Shown here: positions 43,239 to 51,381 of the stretch, piece by piece
How positions within the stretch are numbered: the first letter of the stretch is position 1
Layout of the letters: every line of letters begins with the position of its first letter
Assembly (NCBI RefSeq): GCF_001864895.1
Contig: NZ_MJGO01000037.1
Location: 480,759-544,758 of the forward strand
Direction: 5' to 3'
Source: Curtobacterium sp. MCBA15_009
Lineage (GTDB): Bacteria > Actinomycetota > Actinomycetes > Actinomycetales > Microbacteriaceae
DNA length: 64,000 bases
Notes under the pieces: model-generated
Database searches by the model: none
Told to the model about the DNA's origin: nothing
The model's input: the letters and a program-made list of their open reading frames with translations, nothing else
Position numbers and translations under genes: made by a program

Positions 43239-44357
43239 TTAGGCGGTGCCGCCGACATCACCCGACGGGCCGGCGGGCTGCTGTCGAGCGGGTTGCGCTC
43301 GGTCGTCGTGTTGGGTGGGCGCGGCTTGCTCGCCGTGGTGGGCGGGGGCGGTCTGCTCGTCGTGCTGAGCGGGGGCGGCTTGCTCGTCTGGGTGTCGGGC
43401 TGGGTTCGCGTCGGTGGCGTGCTCGTGCTCGTCGTGTGTCGCCGATGCCGTCATTCGCTGGCGGAGTCGCTCGACCGGGCCGGGGCTCTGCCGCCCCGCG
43501 TGGTCGAGGGCCTCGGCGCCCTCCGTGTCCTGCTCGGCGCGGGCGTTGGCGACGGCACCTGCCTCACGCCCCAGGTTCTCGGCCTCGCGAGCAGAGAGGT
43601 AGTGCCGGATCGCGGCGACGGTGTCCACGCGAGCATCCACCGCCGGCTCGAACGCACTCGCCCAGATCTCGTACCCGCGGTCGTTCGGGTGGAACAGGTC
43701 GCCGTAGCTGTTGAAGAACGTGCGCCGCAGCCCGACCCGCTTCGTGATGGTGTGCAGCGGCGCCACCGTCAACCCGAACTCGGCGGCCACCCGGTGCACG
43801 ATCTCGTTCGCCACCGCCACCTTGCGCTCCCGGTCCGGCACGAACATGCACGGCAGCTCGGCGACCACCGTGTGCGACGGCACGGCACCGTAGATCGCCC
43901 GGATGTTCCGCTCGAACTTGCCCGGGTCGAAGTCGGCGATGTCGTTCGCACCGATCGACACCGTGCAGACGTCGGGCGAGTAGTGCTGCAGCTTCGGGAG
44001 CTGGTCCCGCTTCGCACCCCAGGTCGTCGAGCCCGAGACGCTGAGGTTCACCACGCGCACCGACATGCGGGAGCGGTGTCGGATGCGCCGAGCGAGCAGG
44101 CCCACGTACCCGCGGGACGGAGCGGTCGCGCCCACGCCCTGAGCGGCGGAGTCGCCGATCGCCAGGTAGAGGAGCTGCCCCTCGTGCTGCTGGCGTTCGC
44201 GCCACCAGTCGGCATGGACCGGCAGCATGTCCACCACGCGCTGGGCAGCGGCGCGCTGGCCCTTCACTCCGGCGCGGGTACCGAGGGCGGCGCTGCCGGC
44301 GACGAGCAGGCCCCCGCCGATCGAGGACACCAGGGCGATGAGCGTGCGGGACTTCAT
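43239..44357 (-). CDS. SGNH/GDSL hydrolase with repeat tail
   Basis: A 372-residue protein. An N-terminal hydrophobic segment (MKSRTLIALVSSIGGGLLVA) may anchor or export it. The SGNH blocks are YLAIGDSAAQGVGA (block I Ser), NLSVSGSTTWG (block II), VSIGANDIADFD (block III Asn) and GDLFHPNDRG (block V Asp/His). Substrate is likely an ester of lipid or polysaccharide. The last 110 residues are low-complexity, with HDEQAAPAQ/HHGEQAAPT repeats of about 10 residues. TACCGT ends 7 nt before the ATG; 10 nt separate its stop from the radA start. Confidence 0.88.
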   Translation of the reverse strand: MKSRTLIALVSSIGGGLLVAGSAALGTRAGVKGQRAAAQRVVDMLPVHADWWRERQQHEGQLLYLAIGDSAAQGVGATAPSRGYVGLLARRIRHRSRMSVRVVNLSVSGSTTWGAKRDQLPKLQHYSPDVCTVSIGANDIADFDPGKFERNIRAIYGAVPSHTVVAELPCMFVPDRERKVAVANEIVHRVAAEFGLTVAPLHTITKRVGLRRTFFNSYGDLFHPNDRGYEIWASAFEPAVDARVDTVAAIRHYLSAREAENLGREAGAVANARAEQDTEGAEALDHAGRQSPGPVERLRQRMTASATHDEHEHATDANPARHPDEQAAPAQHDEQTAPAHHGEQAAPTQHDDRAQPARQQPAGPSGDVGGTA

Positions 44358-44499
44358 GCCGAGGACGGTACGCCGCAACGCTTCGTCCTCGACGAAGGTG
44401 CTGCGCGGATGTGGAGAGGGCCCTGGTGGCGACCGCCTGTGGAGGGCGAGCCGACCCTGGGTGACGGGAGGGGCCTCCTGATCGTGTATGATCTTTCCC

Positions 44500-44589
44500 G
44501 GTACCGTGTCCGAGCGGCCGAAGGATCATGTCTCGAAAACATGTGTGGGGGCAACTCCACCGTGGGTTCAAATCCCACCGGTACCGCCA
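44500..44589 (+). tRNA. tRNA-Ser (CGA)
   Basis: A 90-nt class II tRNA. The acceptor GGTACCG pairs with CGGTACC, the anticodon stem CATGT/ACATG carries loop CTCGAAA (anticodon CGA), there is a long variable arm (TGTGGGGGCAACTCCAC), the T-arm is GGGTTCAAATCCC, and CCA is encoded. TGTATGAT at 44485-44492 is an extended -10. It marks the left edge of the accessory island, a common integration site. Confidence 0.96.
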
Positions 44590-44594
44590 CAGAG

Positions 44595-44618
44595 AACCCC
44601 CGTTCACGCGGGGGTTTT
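44595..44618 (+). terminator. Terminator of tRNA-Ser
   Basis: AACCCCCG and CGGGGGTT enclose a 6-nt loop and are followed by TTCTTG, directly after the tRNA-Ser CCA end. Confidence 0.85.
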
Positions 44619-45140
44619 CTTGTTCCTGGGAGTGGTCGTGGTGCGTCTTTGGTGCAGGTCTCGTTCGGGGTATCCCGTGCTGCGGTGCCCCATGGTCGGG
44701 CGCAGGCACAGCCGAAGATTGTTCGACTCGATGTCGGAGTCAGATCCGTGCGCTGATCAAGCGGGCAGCCCTGTCCAGGGGTCCGCACCTGTAAGCCCGT
44801 GCTGGGCCGAATCGAGCTGACCTCTGCTTCGCGCTGCGCAAGATCTAGATCAGCGGGCAGATGTGTGGCGACGGCGTGGAGAGGACCCCAGAACCGCAGG
44901 CTCCCCCCATCGGCGCGAGTGGCAGTCGGGTGCACCTCATCACAACGTGACGCCATCGGCTGCCGCCTCGGCCGCGTCGCGGCTCCGACAACTGCTACGC
45001 GGGACTTGTGGGGTGCTTCTCGATTGCGGTCGAGCGACAGCATCGCCCGCGGCTTGGCCCGGCGAGTTGCCGAAGGCGTGGGACGGCCCCCAAGGTGAGC
45101 CTTGGGGGCTGACTCATGTCGGGCACCGTAGGAGCGCCTC
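44619..45140. other. Gene-free left end of the island
   Basis: About 520 bp with no convincing frame on either strand. Base composition falls toward the right. A 10-bp perfect hairpin ends it (45086-45109). It may be the decayed edge of an integrated element. No copy of the tRNA 3' end was seen here beyond the tRNA itself. Confidence 0.45.
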
Positions 45141-45148
45141 TGTAAGAT
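45086..45148 (+). promoter_or_regulatory. Hairpin and -10 box upstream of AIPR gene
   Basis: GCCCCCAAGG (45086-45095) and CCTTGGGGGC (45100-45109) form a perfect 10-bp stem with a TGAG loop, insulating the gene from read-through. TAAGAT at 45143-45148, preceded by TG, looks like the promoter -10 for the AIPR gene. Confidence 0.5.
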
Positions 45149-45181
45149 TTGCTCACCATCGGCAAAACAGTCAGGGACGTC

Positions 45182-46921
45182 ATGCCCAGCAACGAGCGCA
45201 ACCTAATCGATCACCTCACCCAGGAGGCTCAAGCGAGCCGAGCCGTCCCTTACCCAGACGACATTGCGTTCGAGTTGTTCGCCGCGGAGACGATGCTCCG
45301 AGATCGCAACCTAAGCGAAGAGGAGATTGAGTCAGGCCGCATTGGGGGCGGGAAAGATGGCGGGATTGATGCCGTGTATACCTTCGTTGACGATGCCCTC
45401 CTCGACGAGGACTGGACGATGTTCGACCAGGACGCACCGGCGAGCAAGATCCGCAAGGGTGTTGAGCTCGAATGCGTCTTCATACAGGCAAAACGGGAGG
45501 AATCCTTCACTGAGACCGCTTTCGACAAAGCGGAATCCTCTCTGAGGAGACTGCTGAGTCTCGAGAGCACGGACGCTGAACTGCTCGTTCTGTATTCAGC
45601 GGAACTCATCGGACGCGTGCGACTCTTCACGGAGGCTTGGAAAAAGCTCCTCACGCGATCCCCGAAGATCAGCTTGCAATTTGCCTATGTAACACGCGGA
45701 GAGACTGAAACGGCTGGCCCTCCGGTTGTAATGAAGGCGAATGATCTGCGCAAGCTTCTTGAGGAGTGTGTCCCCAACGCATCTGCACGTGTGGACCTCG
45801 TCGGTGCCAGCCAGCTTTGGGAGCGCGCCAGTACGACACCCGAGTATGACTTGCAGATTCAGTTCGATGACTATGTAACTCGCGGCCAATCGTATGCCGG
45901 TCTGGTGACTCTGAATAACTATCATAAGTTTCTTTCCGACGAAGCCGGAAACCTGCGACCCCACATCTTCGATTGGAACGTTCGAGACTTCCAAGGGGAC
46001 GTGACGGTCAATCGCGAAATCCAGCGCTCGCTGGAAACCGTGAATGGCGACGATTTCTGGTGGCTGAACAACGGAGTCACCATATTGTGCTCAAAAGCAG
46101 TGATCGGGGGCGGGAAAACCTTCACCCTCGAAGGTGTGCAGATCGTGAACGGGATGCAGACCTCCCACCGCATCCACACAGCGGTTAGCTCCTCGGTGGA
46201 GGGCGATGGCTTTGAAGGTGATCGTGCCGTTCAGGTCCGCGTCATCGAGACTCAGGATGAAGCGGCTAGAGATCGCATCATCCGCGCGACGAACAGCCAA
46301 ACGAAGGTTCCCGACGCATCGTTGCACGCTACAGAAGAGATCCATAGGCAGATCGAGGCGCACTTCCTCGCCAACGGTTGGTTCTACGACCGTAGGAAGA
46401 ACTTCTACAAGAACCACGGCAAGCCCTCGGATAAAATCATCGGCATCCCTGCTCTCGGGCAATCGATCATGGCTATTGGGCTGAGTAGGCCAAATGACGC
46501 AAGGGCTCGGCCTACCACAATTCTGAACGCCGAGAACGACTACAACAGCATTTTTGATTCGTCACTTCCACTCAGTGTTTACCTGTGGGTGGCGCGCGTT
46601 CAAAAGATGGTAGATCAGCTGCTACTCAGTGAGCCCGACGCGGCGCTTCGTGCAAACTTCCGATACTATGTCAGCTTGTACTGGGCGACTGCTCGTTTCG
46701 GTGCGCGAATCTACAGTCCCAAGCAGCTTGTTGAGTTGTCTAGGGCAGGCGAAGTTCCTTCGCTACTCGAAGTTATGAATGTCTTGTCTGAGATTGAATC
46801 TCTCGCGAGTACACTTGCCGTACAGCAGGACTGGACGCTAGATAGAGTGGCGAAGAATAGGCTCCTCACGGAGCTCGTGATCGATGAAGCTCTCGCGGGT
46901 GCCCCCGAGCCTGCTGAATGA
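45182..46921 (+). CDS. AIPR-family abortive-infection phage-resistance protein with PD-(D/E)XK-like N-terminus
   Basis: A 579-residue protein. The N-terminal 150 residues look like a nuclease core: GKDGGIDAVY (Asp59, Asp63), then Glu97 and FIQAKRE (Gln102, Lys104) in the D...E-x-(Q)xK order of PD-(D/E)XK enzymes. The central and C-terminal part matches AIPR (NVRDFQGDVTVNREIQRSLE; DDFWWLNNGVTILC; LEGVQIVNGMQTSH; IIRATNSQTKV), a family linked to abortive phage infection. GC content is clearly below the neighbourhood and AT-ending codons are common, indicating transfer. ATG at 45182 has GGGA upstream; a TTG at 45149 overlaps the -10. Next gene is a DNA methyltransferase. Confidence 0.87.
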   Translation: MPSNERNLIDHLTQEAQASRAVPYPDDIAFELFAAETMLRDRNLSEEEIESGRIGGGKDGGIDAVYTFVDDALLDEDWTMFDQDAPASKIRKGVELECVFIQAKREESFTETAFDKAESSLRRLLSLESTDAELLVLYSAELIGRVRLFTEAWKKLLTRSPKISLQFAYVTRGETETAGPPVVMKANDLRKLLEECVPNASARVDLVGASQLWERASTTPEYDLQIQFDDYVTRGQSYAGLVTLNNYHKFLSDEAGNLRPHIFDWNVRDFQGDVTVNREIQRSLETVNGDDFWWLNNGVTILCSKAVIGGGKTFTLEGVQIVNGMQTSHRIHTAVSSSVEGDGFEGDRAVQVRVIETQDEAARDRIIRATNSQTKVPDASLHATEEIHRQIEAHFLANGWFYDRRKNFYKNHGKPSDKIIGIPALGQSIMAIGLSRPNDARARPTTILNAENDYNSIFDSSLPLSVYLWVARVQKMVDQLLLSEPDAALRANFRYYVSLYWATARFGARIYSPKQLVELSRAGEVPSLLEVMNVLSEIESLASTLAVQQDWTLDRVAKNRLLTELVIDEALAGAPEPAE

Positions 46922-47017
46922 AGTCGTTGAAGGATGAGTGGTCGCTACCTGATCGAGCCGTGTGCGTCGCGGGAGGTAGGAGGCTCGTATGACGGAGGGC
47001 ACCGTTAGGCTCTGAGG

Positions 47018-48187
47018 GTGCCTACCGTCGTCGACATCGCGTCTGCCCGCCCAAAGGTTCTCGAGTTCTTCGCCGGCATCGGGTTGGCGCGGATGGGGTT
47101 GGAGAGCGCGGGCTTCCGCGTTGCGTGGGCGAACGACTACGAGCCGGACAAGTGGGACCTCTATCGCAGCCACTTCAACGACCCCGAGGACGGCGCGCAC
47201 AGCTTCTCCCTTGGCGACGTTGGTGCCGTCGATGCGGACCAGCTACCAAGGGACGCGAAGCTCGCCTGGGGCTCGTCACCGTGCACTGATCTGTCACTCG
47301 CCGGCGCACGTGGAGGTCTCCGCGCCGGGGAGTCCAACGCGTTCTGGCAGTACATACGTCTCCTCGACGAGCTCGGTGACGACCGTCCTGAAGTCGCAGT
47401 GTTGGAGAACGTGGTCGGATTGGCGACCTCTCACGGTGGTGACGACCTCGCCGCCGCTGTCCGCGCATTCAACGATCTGGGTTACTCGGTCGACGTGCTC
47501 GCGCTCGATGCCCGACGCTTCATCCCACAGTCACGGCCGCGGTTGTTCCTCGTAGGGGCCATGAACCCGCCCGAGGACACAGCGGAACCCAACAGCGAGC
47601 TCCGCCCGGACTGGTTGCAGGCCGTCTACGGCGACCCGACCCTGCGCACGCATCGGGCACCGTTGCCCACTCCGCCGGCACCGCTGCTGTCCGGGTTCGG
47701 AGAATACGTCGAGACGATGCCCTCCAACGACGAGCGCTGGTGGGACGCCGCACGAACGGAGGCGTTTGTGGCGTCACTATCTCCGTTGCAGCGTGAGCGG
47801 ATCGCGGAAATGCGCCGCGGACAAGGCATGAAGTATCGGACGGCCTACCGCCGCACGCGCAACGGTGTCGCGGTGTGGGAGGTCCGCCCTGATGACATTT
47901 CCGGTTGCCTCCGCACCGCTCGGGGTGGGTCCTCGAAGCAGGCTGTGGTGAAGCTCGGTAACAAGCGGCTTCAGGTCCGATGGATGACACCGCTCGAGTA
48001 CGCACGCCTCATGGGTGCCGGCGACTACAACCTCTCCGGGGCCCGCACCAACCAGGCCTTGTTCGCGTTCGGTGACGCCGTCGCTGTGCCCGCAGTTTCC
48101 TGGCTCGCAGAGCACTACCTGATGCCGCTAGTACGCGGCGAGCTTGCTGCGCAGGGCATTGTCCCGGCGAAGGAGCACCGTGGGTAG
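47018..48187 (+). CDS. DNA (cytosine-5-)-methyltransferase
   Basis: A 389-residue C5 methyltransferase. Motif I LEFFAGIGLARMGLES (SAM binding), motif IV SSPCTDLSLAG with catalytic Cys89, motif VI VLENVVGLA (Glu130), motif VIII QSRPRLFLVGA, and C-terminal motifs IX/X (TPLEYARLMGAGDYN; ALFAFGDAVAVPAV) are in order, with a target recognition region at about 190-300. GTG start at 47018, 6 nt after a TAGGCT box, suggests leaderless expression, as for many host genes. Its last 8 nt overlap the GIY-YIG gene, so the two form a coupled pair, as in type II restriction-modification. Confidence 0.94.
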   Translation: MPTVVDIASARPKVLEFFAGIGLARMGLESAGFRVAWANDYEPDKWDLYRSHFNDPEDGAHSFSLGDVGAVDADQLPRDAKLAWGSSPCTDLSLAGARGGLRAGESNAFWQYIRLLDELGDDRPEVAVLENVVGLATSHGGDDLAAAVRAFNDLGYSVDVLALDARRFIPQSRPRLFLVGAMNPPEDTAEPNSELRPDWLQAVYGDPTLRTHRAPLPTPPAPLLSGFGEYVETMPSNDERWWDAARTEAFVASLSPLQRERIAEMRRGQGMKYRTAYRRTRNGVAVWEVRPDDISGCLRTARGGSSKQAVVKLGNKRLQVRWMTPLEYARLMGAGDYNLSGARTNQALFAFGDAVAVPAVSWLAEHYLMPLVRGELAAQGIVPAKEHRG

Positions 48188-48974
48188 TCGCGGGATCGCG
48201 TCGTACAACGACGCAGACGGCAAACCGCCGTCGAAGCGGTCCATGCCGACCAGGTTCGTGCAGCGGTTTCGGCAGCTGCTCTCCGACGCTCTGGCCAACG
48301 TCGACGAGGCCAGTGGCAAGAAGCTCAACAAGTGCATCGGCGTGTACGCGTTTTACGACTACGACGGCGAACCGATCTACGTCGGACAGACATGGGAAGA
48401 CTTTGGCACGCGCGTCGGTCGGCACCTTCGCGGCCAACGCACCGACACCCTCGCCTACCGAATCCTCGACCCGTTCGAAGTCGCGGAGATGGAGCTCTAC
48501 CCGGCCGAAGACGCTCGAGCGTTGCCAAAGGCGGAGAAGACTGCCGCGATCGATGCTCTGGAGTACTCGGTCTATCTCACGGCGATTGAAAGATCGAAAT
48601 ACCGCGCGATCCTGAACGAAAAGATCCCGCCGGTGTCGCCGAGGATTACACTGCCTCGCTCGTACCGGTTCCCCCTGGTCCCAAACGACATGCGCGAGGA
48701 TCGCGAGCACCCGGACGTTCGCATCGCCCGTCGGGCAGAGACGCTTGCGCGAGTCGCCGCGGTCGCCCACGAACGTGGCGAGGTCTCATCTGGTCTACGG
48801 CGCGTGATCGTCATCCAAGCGGTCCGGCTCGCAGACCTCGCCGCCGCCCGATTGGCCTACGCAGAAGGTCGATCCCGTCCTGCTGCGACTGCGATCGACG
48901 TCCAGGGGCTGGTCGGCAGTGTGATGGCAGAGTACGGCGATGAAGACTCAGAGGCCGACAGCACCGATGCTTAG
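48180..48974 (+). CDS. GIY-YIG nuclease, probable restriction endonuclease partner of the methyltransferase
   Basis: A 264-residue protein from a GTG at 48180. The GIY-YIG core is complete: Tyr56 in GVYAFYDYDGEPIYVGQT, Tyr67, Arg78/Arg81 and His82 in TRVGRHLRG, Glu128 in ALEYSVYL, and Asn146 in ILNEKIPP. The N-terminal 40 and C-terminal 110 residues are helical and may recognise DNA. An adjacent overlapping C5 methyltransferase and a His next to the catalytic Arg are features also seen in GIY-YIG type II restriction enzymes such as Eco29kI. A repair or homing role is less likely given the overlap. Recognition site unknown. Confidence 0.82.
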   Translation: MGSRGIASYNDADGKPPSKRSMPTRFVQRFRQLLSDALANVDEASGKKLNKCIGVYAFYDYDGEPIYVGQTWEDFGTRVGRHLRGQRTDTLAYRILDPFEVAEMELYPAEDARALPKAEKTAAIDALEYSVYLTAIERSKYRAILNEKIPPVSPRITLPRSYRFPLVPNDMREDREHPDVRIARRAETLARVAAVAHERGEVSSGLRRVIVIQAVRLADLAAARLAYAEGRSRPAATAIDVQGLVGSVMAEYGDEDSEADSTDA

Positions 48975-49106
48975 CAAGCTCACCTAGCTGAGCTTGTCGC
49001 TCTCTGCGTGGACCGGCAGCGTCGCGGGGCGAGAAGAAAGACCGACGGTGAGCGGCCACGCTCGCGGCGCCGCCAACTTCCGGTGATCCGCGTCTACGAT
49101 CTCATC

Positions 49107-49859
49107 ATGGAGGGGTCACCGGTCAAGGGCGCACACATGCTGAGCAAGGGGTATATCGCGGCATGGGCGGATGATCGAGGAGTCGTCTCGGTGATCGACA
49201 AAACACGTCAACGCGGTTACCCGGCCTCGGTGACGAAAGCCACGATCAGGAATTACGCCTACGTAACCAACGTAGTCACTCGGGACCTCGAAGATGACTA
49301 CTCGAAAATCGAAAGCGACGGCCTGCGCGCTATCAGGGGTCTCCGCAGCGGACAAACTGACCTCAGTTCCGCGTCCGTGGCCGCGATCATCGAGTTTTTG
49401 GAGATGCACCGGGAACGCGGTCAATACGCGGACCAGATGGACGCGAAGGTTCCCGCAGTCGCGATAGGCACAGACGGCAGTTTGCACGACATCGAGCTCT
49501 CCGTTGGTGACATCATCTTCCTCGGCCGGCACCGCACGGAGACACTCCGGCTTTCTTCGCTCGGCCTCGAGTCCTGGGAGTGGCGCGTGGAATCGTGGGA
49601 AGGTTCGCTTGCCACGGGCGACGGTGCCGTACTCCTCTTCCGTGAAAGCAGCACTGCCGCCGTGAGCACAGTTACCTTTCCGATCTCTCCCCACCAGCTC
49701 TTGGTGATCGGCACACCCCTGCAGTACGAGCGAATGCTGCCGAACCATTTGAACTTTTTTATTGCGGAACAGAGCCGGCAGTGGCTCGTGAGTGCGAGCG
49801 GCACGCTTCGCGCGGGTGACCTCACCGTCGTTGCTACGCCGCCGCCTAATGCGGAGTGA
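49107..49859 (+). CDS. DUF4238-like protein
   Basis: A 250-residue protein from ATG 49107; in-frame GTGs at 49083 and 49008 are possible starts. The N-terminal part (KGAHMLSKGYIAAWADDRGV, VSVIDKTRQRGYPASV, TRDLEDDYSKIES) follows the DUF4238 pattern of an N-terminal His, a YxxxW/F segment and a D-x-E/IE pair. The middle and C-terminal part is beta-rich (ISPHQLLVIGTPLQYERM). DUF4238 genes are common in mobile and defence regions, and their activity is unknown. It stands 130 bp after the GIY-YIG gene in the same direction. Confidence 0.55.
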   Translation: MEGSPVKGAHMLSKGYIAAWADDRGVVSVIDKTRQRGYPASVTKATIRNYAYVTNVVTRDLEDDYSKIESDGLRAIRGLRSGQTDLSSASVAAIIEFLEMHRERGQYADQMDAKVPAVAIGTDGSLHDIELSVGDIIFLGRHRTETLRLSSLGLESWEWRVESWEGSLATGDGAVLLFRESSTAAVSTVTFPISPHQLLVIGTPLQYERMLPNHLNFFIAEQSRQWLVSASGTLRAGDLTVVATPPPNAE

Positions 49860-50044
49860 TTACTCGCAATGCCGAGACCAGCAGTACATATTGCTGCTGC
49901 CGCCATCGTCGTCAAAGCAGTCGAGTAATGGCAGTCTTCTCGACTTCGAAAGGGCGAAACTGACATGCGAGCGCCGTGCCGGCGCGAACGAGAACAGCCG
50001 GCCGCGTTTCGGGGTGGTCGCATGTTTCGTCTAGGGGAATGGCG

Positions 50045-50284
50045 TTAGGGCGCGGTTTCGTACGCGTCGCGGAAGGCCTGGCTTCTGCGACAGTGTGAGC
50101 AGACCTCGTGACCGTTTGGGTTTGCCCACTCGCGGATCTTTGCGGCCTCGCCGGGGTTGACCAGCGCGGTCGTCCTCCACGCGGGGGCGATACCAGTTGC
50201 GACGTCCTCCCACGAGGAGCAGCACGGGCGTCGGTCGGGCTCGTCTGGTGGTGTTGGGTCACGCTCGCGCGACGATGACCACAT
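50045..50284 (-). CDS. Small Cys-containing protein, partner of RHH protein
   Basis: Seventy-nine residues starting MWSSSRERDPTPPDEPDRRP. A Cys pair (RPCCSSWED) and a C-terminal CSHCRRS could bind zinc. Its ATG shares a base with the stop of the upstream RHH-like gene (TGATG at 50282-50286), so the two are coupled. No family is recognised. Confidence 0.6.
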   Translation of the reverse strand: MWSSSRERDPTPPDEPDRRPCCSSWEDVATGIAPAWRTTALVNPGEAAKIREWANPNGHEVCSHCRRSQAFRDAYETAP

Positions 50285-50496
50285 CACACCTCGTCGCTCC
50301 GAAGCCGTTGTTCTACTCGGCCGTGGACGATGTCTGTGTAGCCAGACCGCTCGATCTCTCGTCGGATGAGAAGTCTGATGGACATGCCCGCATCGTGCTG
50401 ACGCTCCCACCAGTCGAGCACTGAGGTGTCGACCTTCGGAATCGAGATCCGCTTACGCTCGGACGTGCCGTCCGCGGCTTCCATCTTCGCCATCAT
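50284..50496 (-). CDS. Possible ribbon-helix-helix DNA-binding protein
   Basis: Seventy residues. ERKRISIPKVDTSVLDWWER resembles a ribbon strand and first helix, and SIRLLIRREIERSGYTDIVH the second helix of a MetJ/CopG-like fold. Such small proteins act as plasmid copy, mobilisation or antitoxin regulators. First gene of a two-gene operon with the Cys-containing protein. The assignment is by pattern only. Confidence 0.55.
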   Translation of the reverse strand: MMAKMEAADGTSERKRISIPKVDTSVLDWWERQHDAGMSIRLLIRREIERSGYTDIVHGRVEQRLRSDEV

Positions 50497-50708
50497 GTCC
50501 TGTTCCGATCGGGGCTCGCTTCTCAGTCTCCTGTTCCGGCTGGCAGACGTCGAACCGACGGGCCGGACTGATCCTGTTTCGGGCTGACATCTCGCGCGGA
50601 GAGAGCCACGGCTGAGGGCGTAGCCGCCGCGATCGATCAGGTTCGTTCGTCGTATTCAACGGCGTAGGCCGGTTACGCCGGCGATTGGTCAGACCCACCG
50701 GCGAGCTC

Positions 50709-51050
50709 CTAGGACAGCACTCTGGGCCAAGCGAGCGTGCCCTCGGCCTCGAGGCGGTTCAACTGCTCGATCAGGCGTTCTCGTGGGATCGAGTAGAGCC
50801 TTGGCTCCTGAACTGCCGAGCCCACGCGGTGAACCACCTCATAGCCGCGCTTCTCCGCGGGAGCAAGGAACATTGCGACACCAGACGGAAGCTCGAAGTA
50901 CCACGTGTCGTACACCCGCGCCGCACCGAGGTGGCCGCGTCGCAGCGAAAGCCATCCTCGAGGCACCAGCACTTCGTCGAGCGCGCTATCTAACCCTAGT
51001 TCGTAGTCGTCGTCATCGAATTCAGCATCGGTTCCGTCTTCGAAGTCCAT
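50709..51050 (-). CDS. Uncharacterised protein, third gene of small operon
   Basis: A 113-residue protein starting MDFEDGTDAEFDDDDYELGL, acidic at the N-terminus, then basic and aromatic (VPRGWLSLRRGHLGAARVYD; TWYFELPSGVAMFLAP) with a leucine-rich end. The start at 51050 is chosen because GAAGGA stands 6 nt upstream. An in-frame ATG at 51221 would overlap the previous gene by 80 bp. No family is recognised. Same strand and order as the two genes before it. Confidence 0.6.
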   Translation of the reverse strand: MDFEDGTDAEFDDDDYELGLDSALDEVLVPRGWLSLRRGHLGAARVYDTWYFELPSGVAMFLAPAEKRGYEVVHRVGSAVQEPRLYSIPRERLIEQLNRLEAEGTLAWPRVLS

Positions 51051-51141
51051 CGGTGTTCCTTCCCAGAAATTGCTGTCGTCATTATGGAAGCCGAGCGCAG
51101 AGGGGTCGCCGGCTACTAGGAAGCGCTTCGCGATCTCCCGC

Positions 51142-51381
51142 TCAGTCCCCGGCGTCGTCGATGCCCAGACGTCGAAGAGCGGGCCCGTACGCCTCGATCT
51201 GAGACAAGAAGATGAGCTCAACCCAATCGGTGATGTTGCTCCTCTCCTCGTCGGTCAGTTGCTCCCAGGAACCGAAAGTGGCTCTGCCGGATTGACTTAG
51301 ATGCCCCGTGACTACTCGAGCGGTTTCTTGGGCGTGAACTCGATGAAAGTCGTTCTCTCCTGAACTGAGCGATGCGCTCAC
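51142..51381 (-). CDS. Uncharacterised small protein, second gene of small operon
   Basis: Seventy-nine residues from a GTG (VSASLSSGENDFHRVHAQET). It is helical, with SWEQLTDEERSNITDWVELI as the most conserved-looking segment; such short all-helical proteins occur in phage and defence islands. The GTG overlaps the stop of the upstream gene (51378-51381), so translation is coupled. Function unknown. Confidence 0.6.
   Translation of the reverse strand: MSASLSSGENDFHRVHAQETARVVTGHLSQSGRATFGSWEQLTDEERSNITDWVELIFLSQIEAYGPALRRLGIDDAGD

Noticed and set aside
44354-45043. A 229-codon reverse-strand frame containing PVGFEPTVELPP
   Set aside because: The protein-like part is the antisense of tRNA-Ser; the rest has no codon bias.
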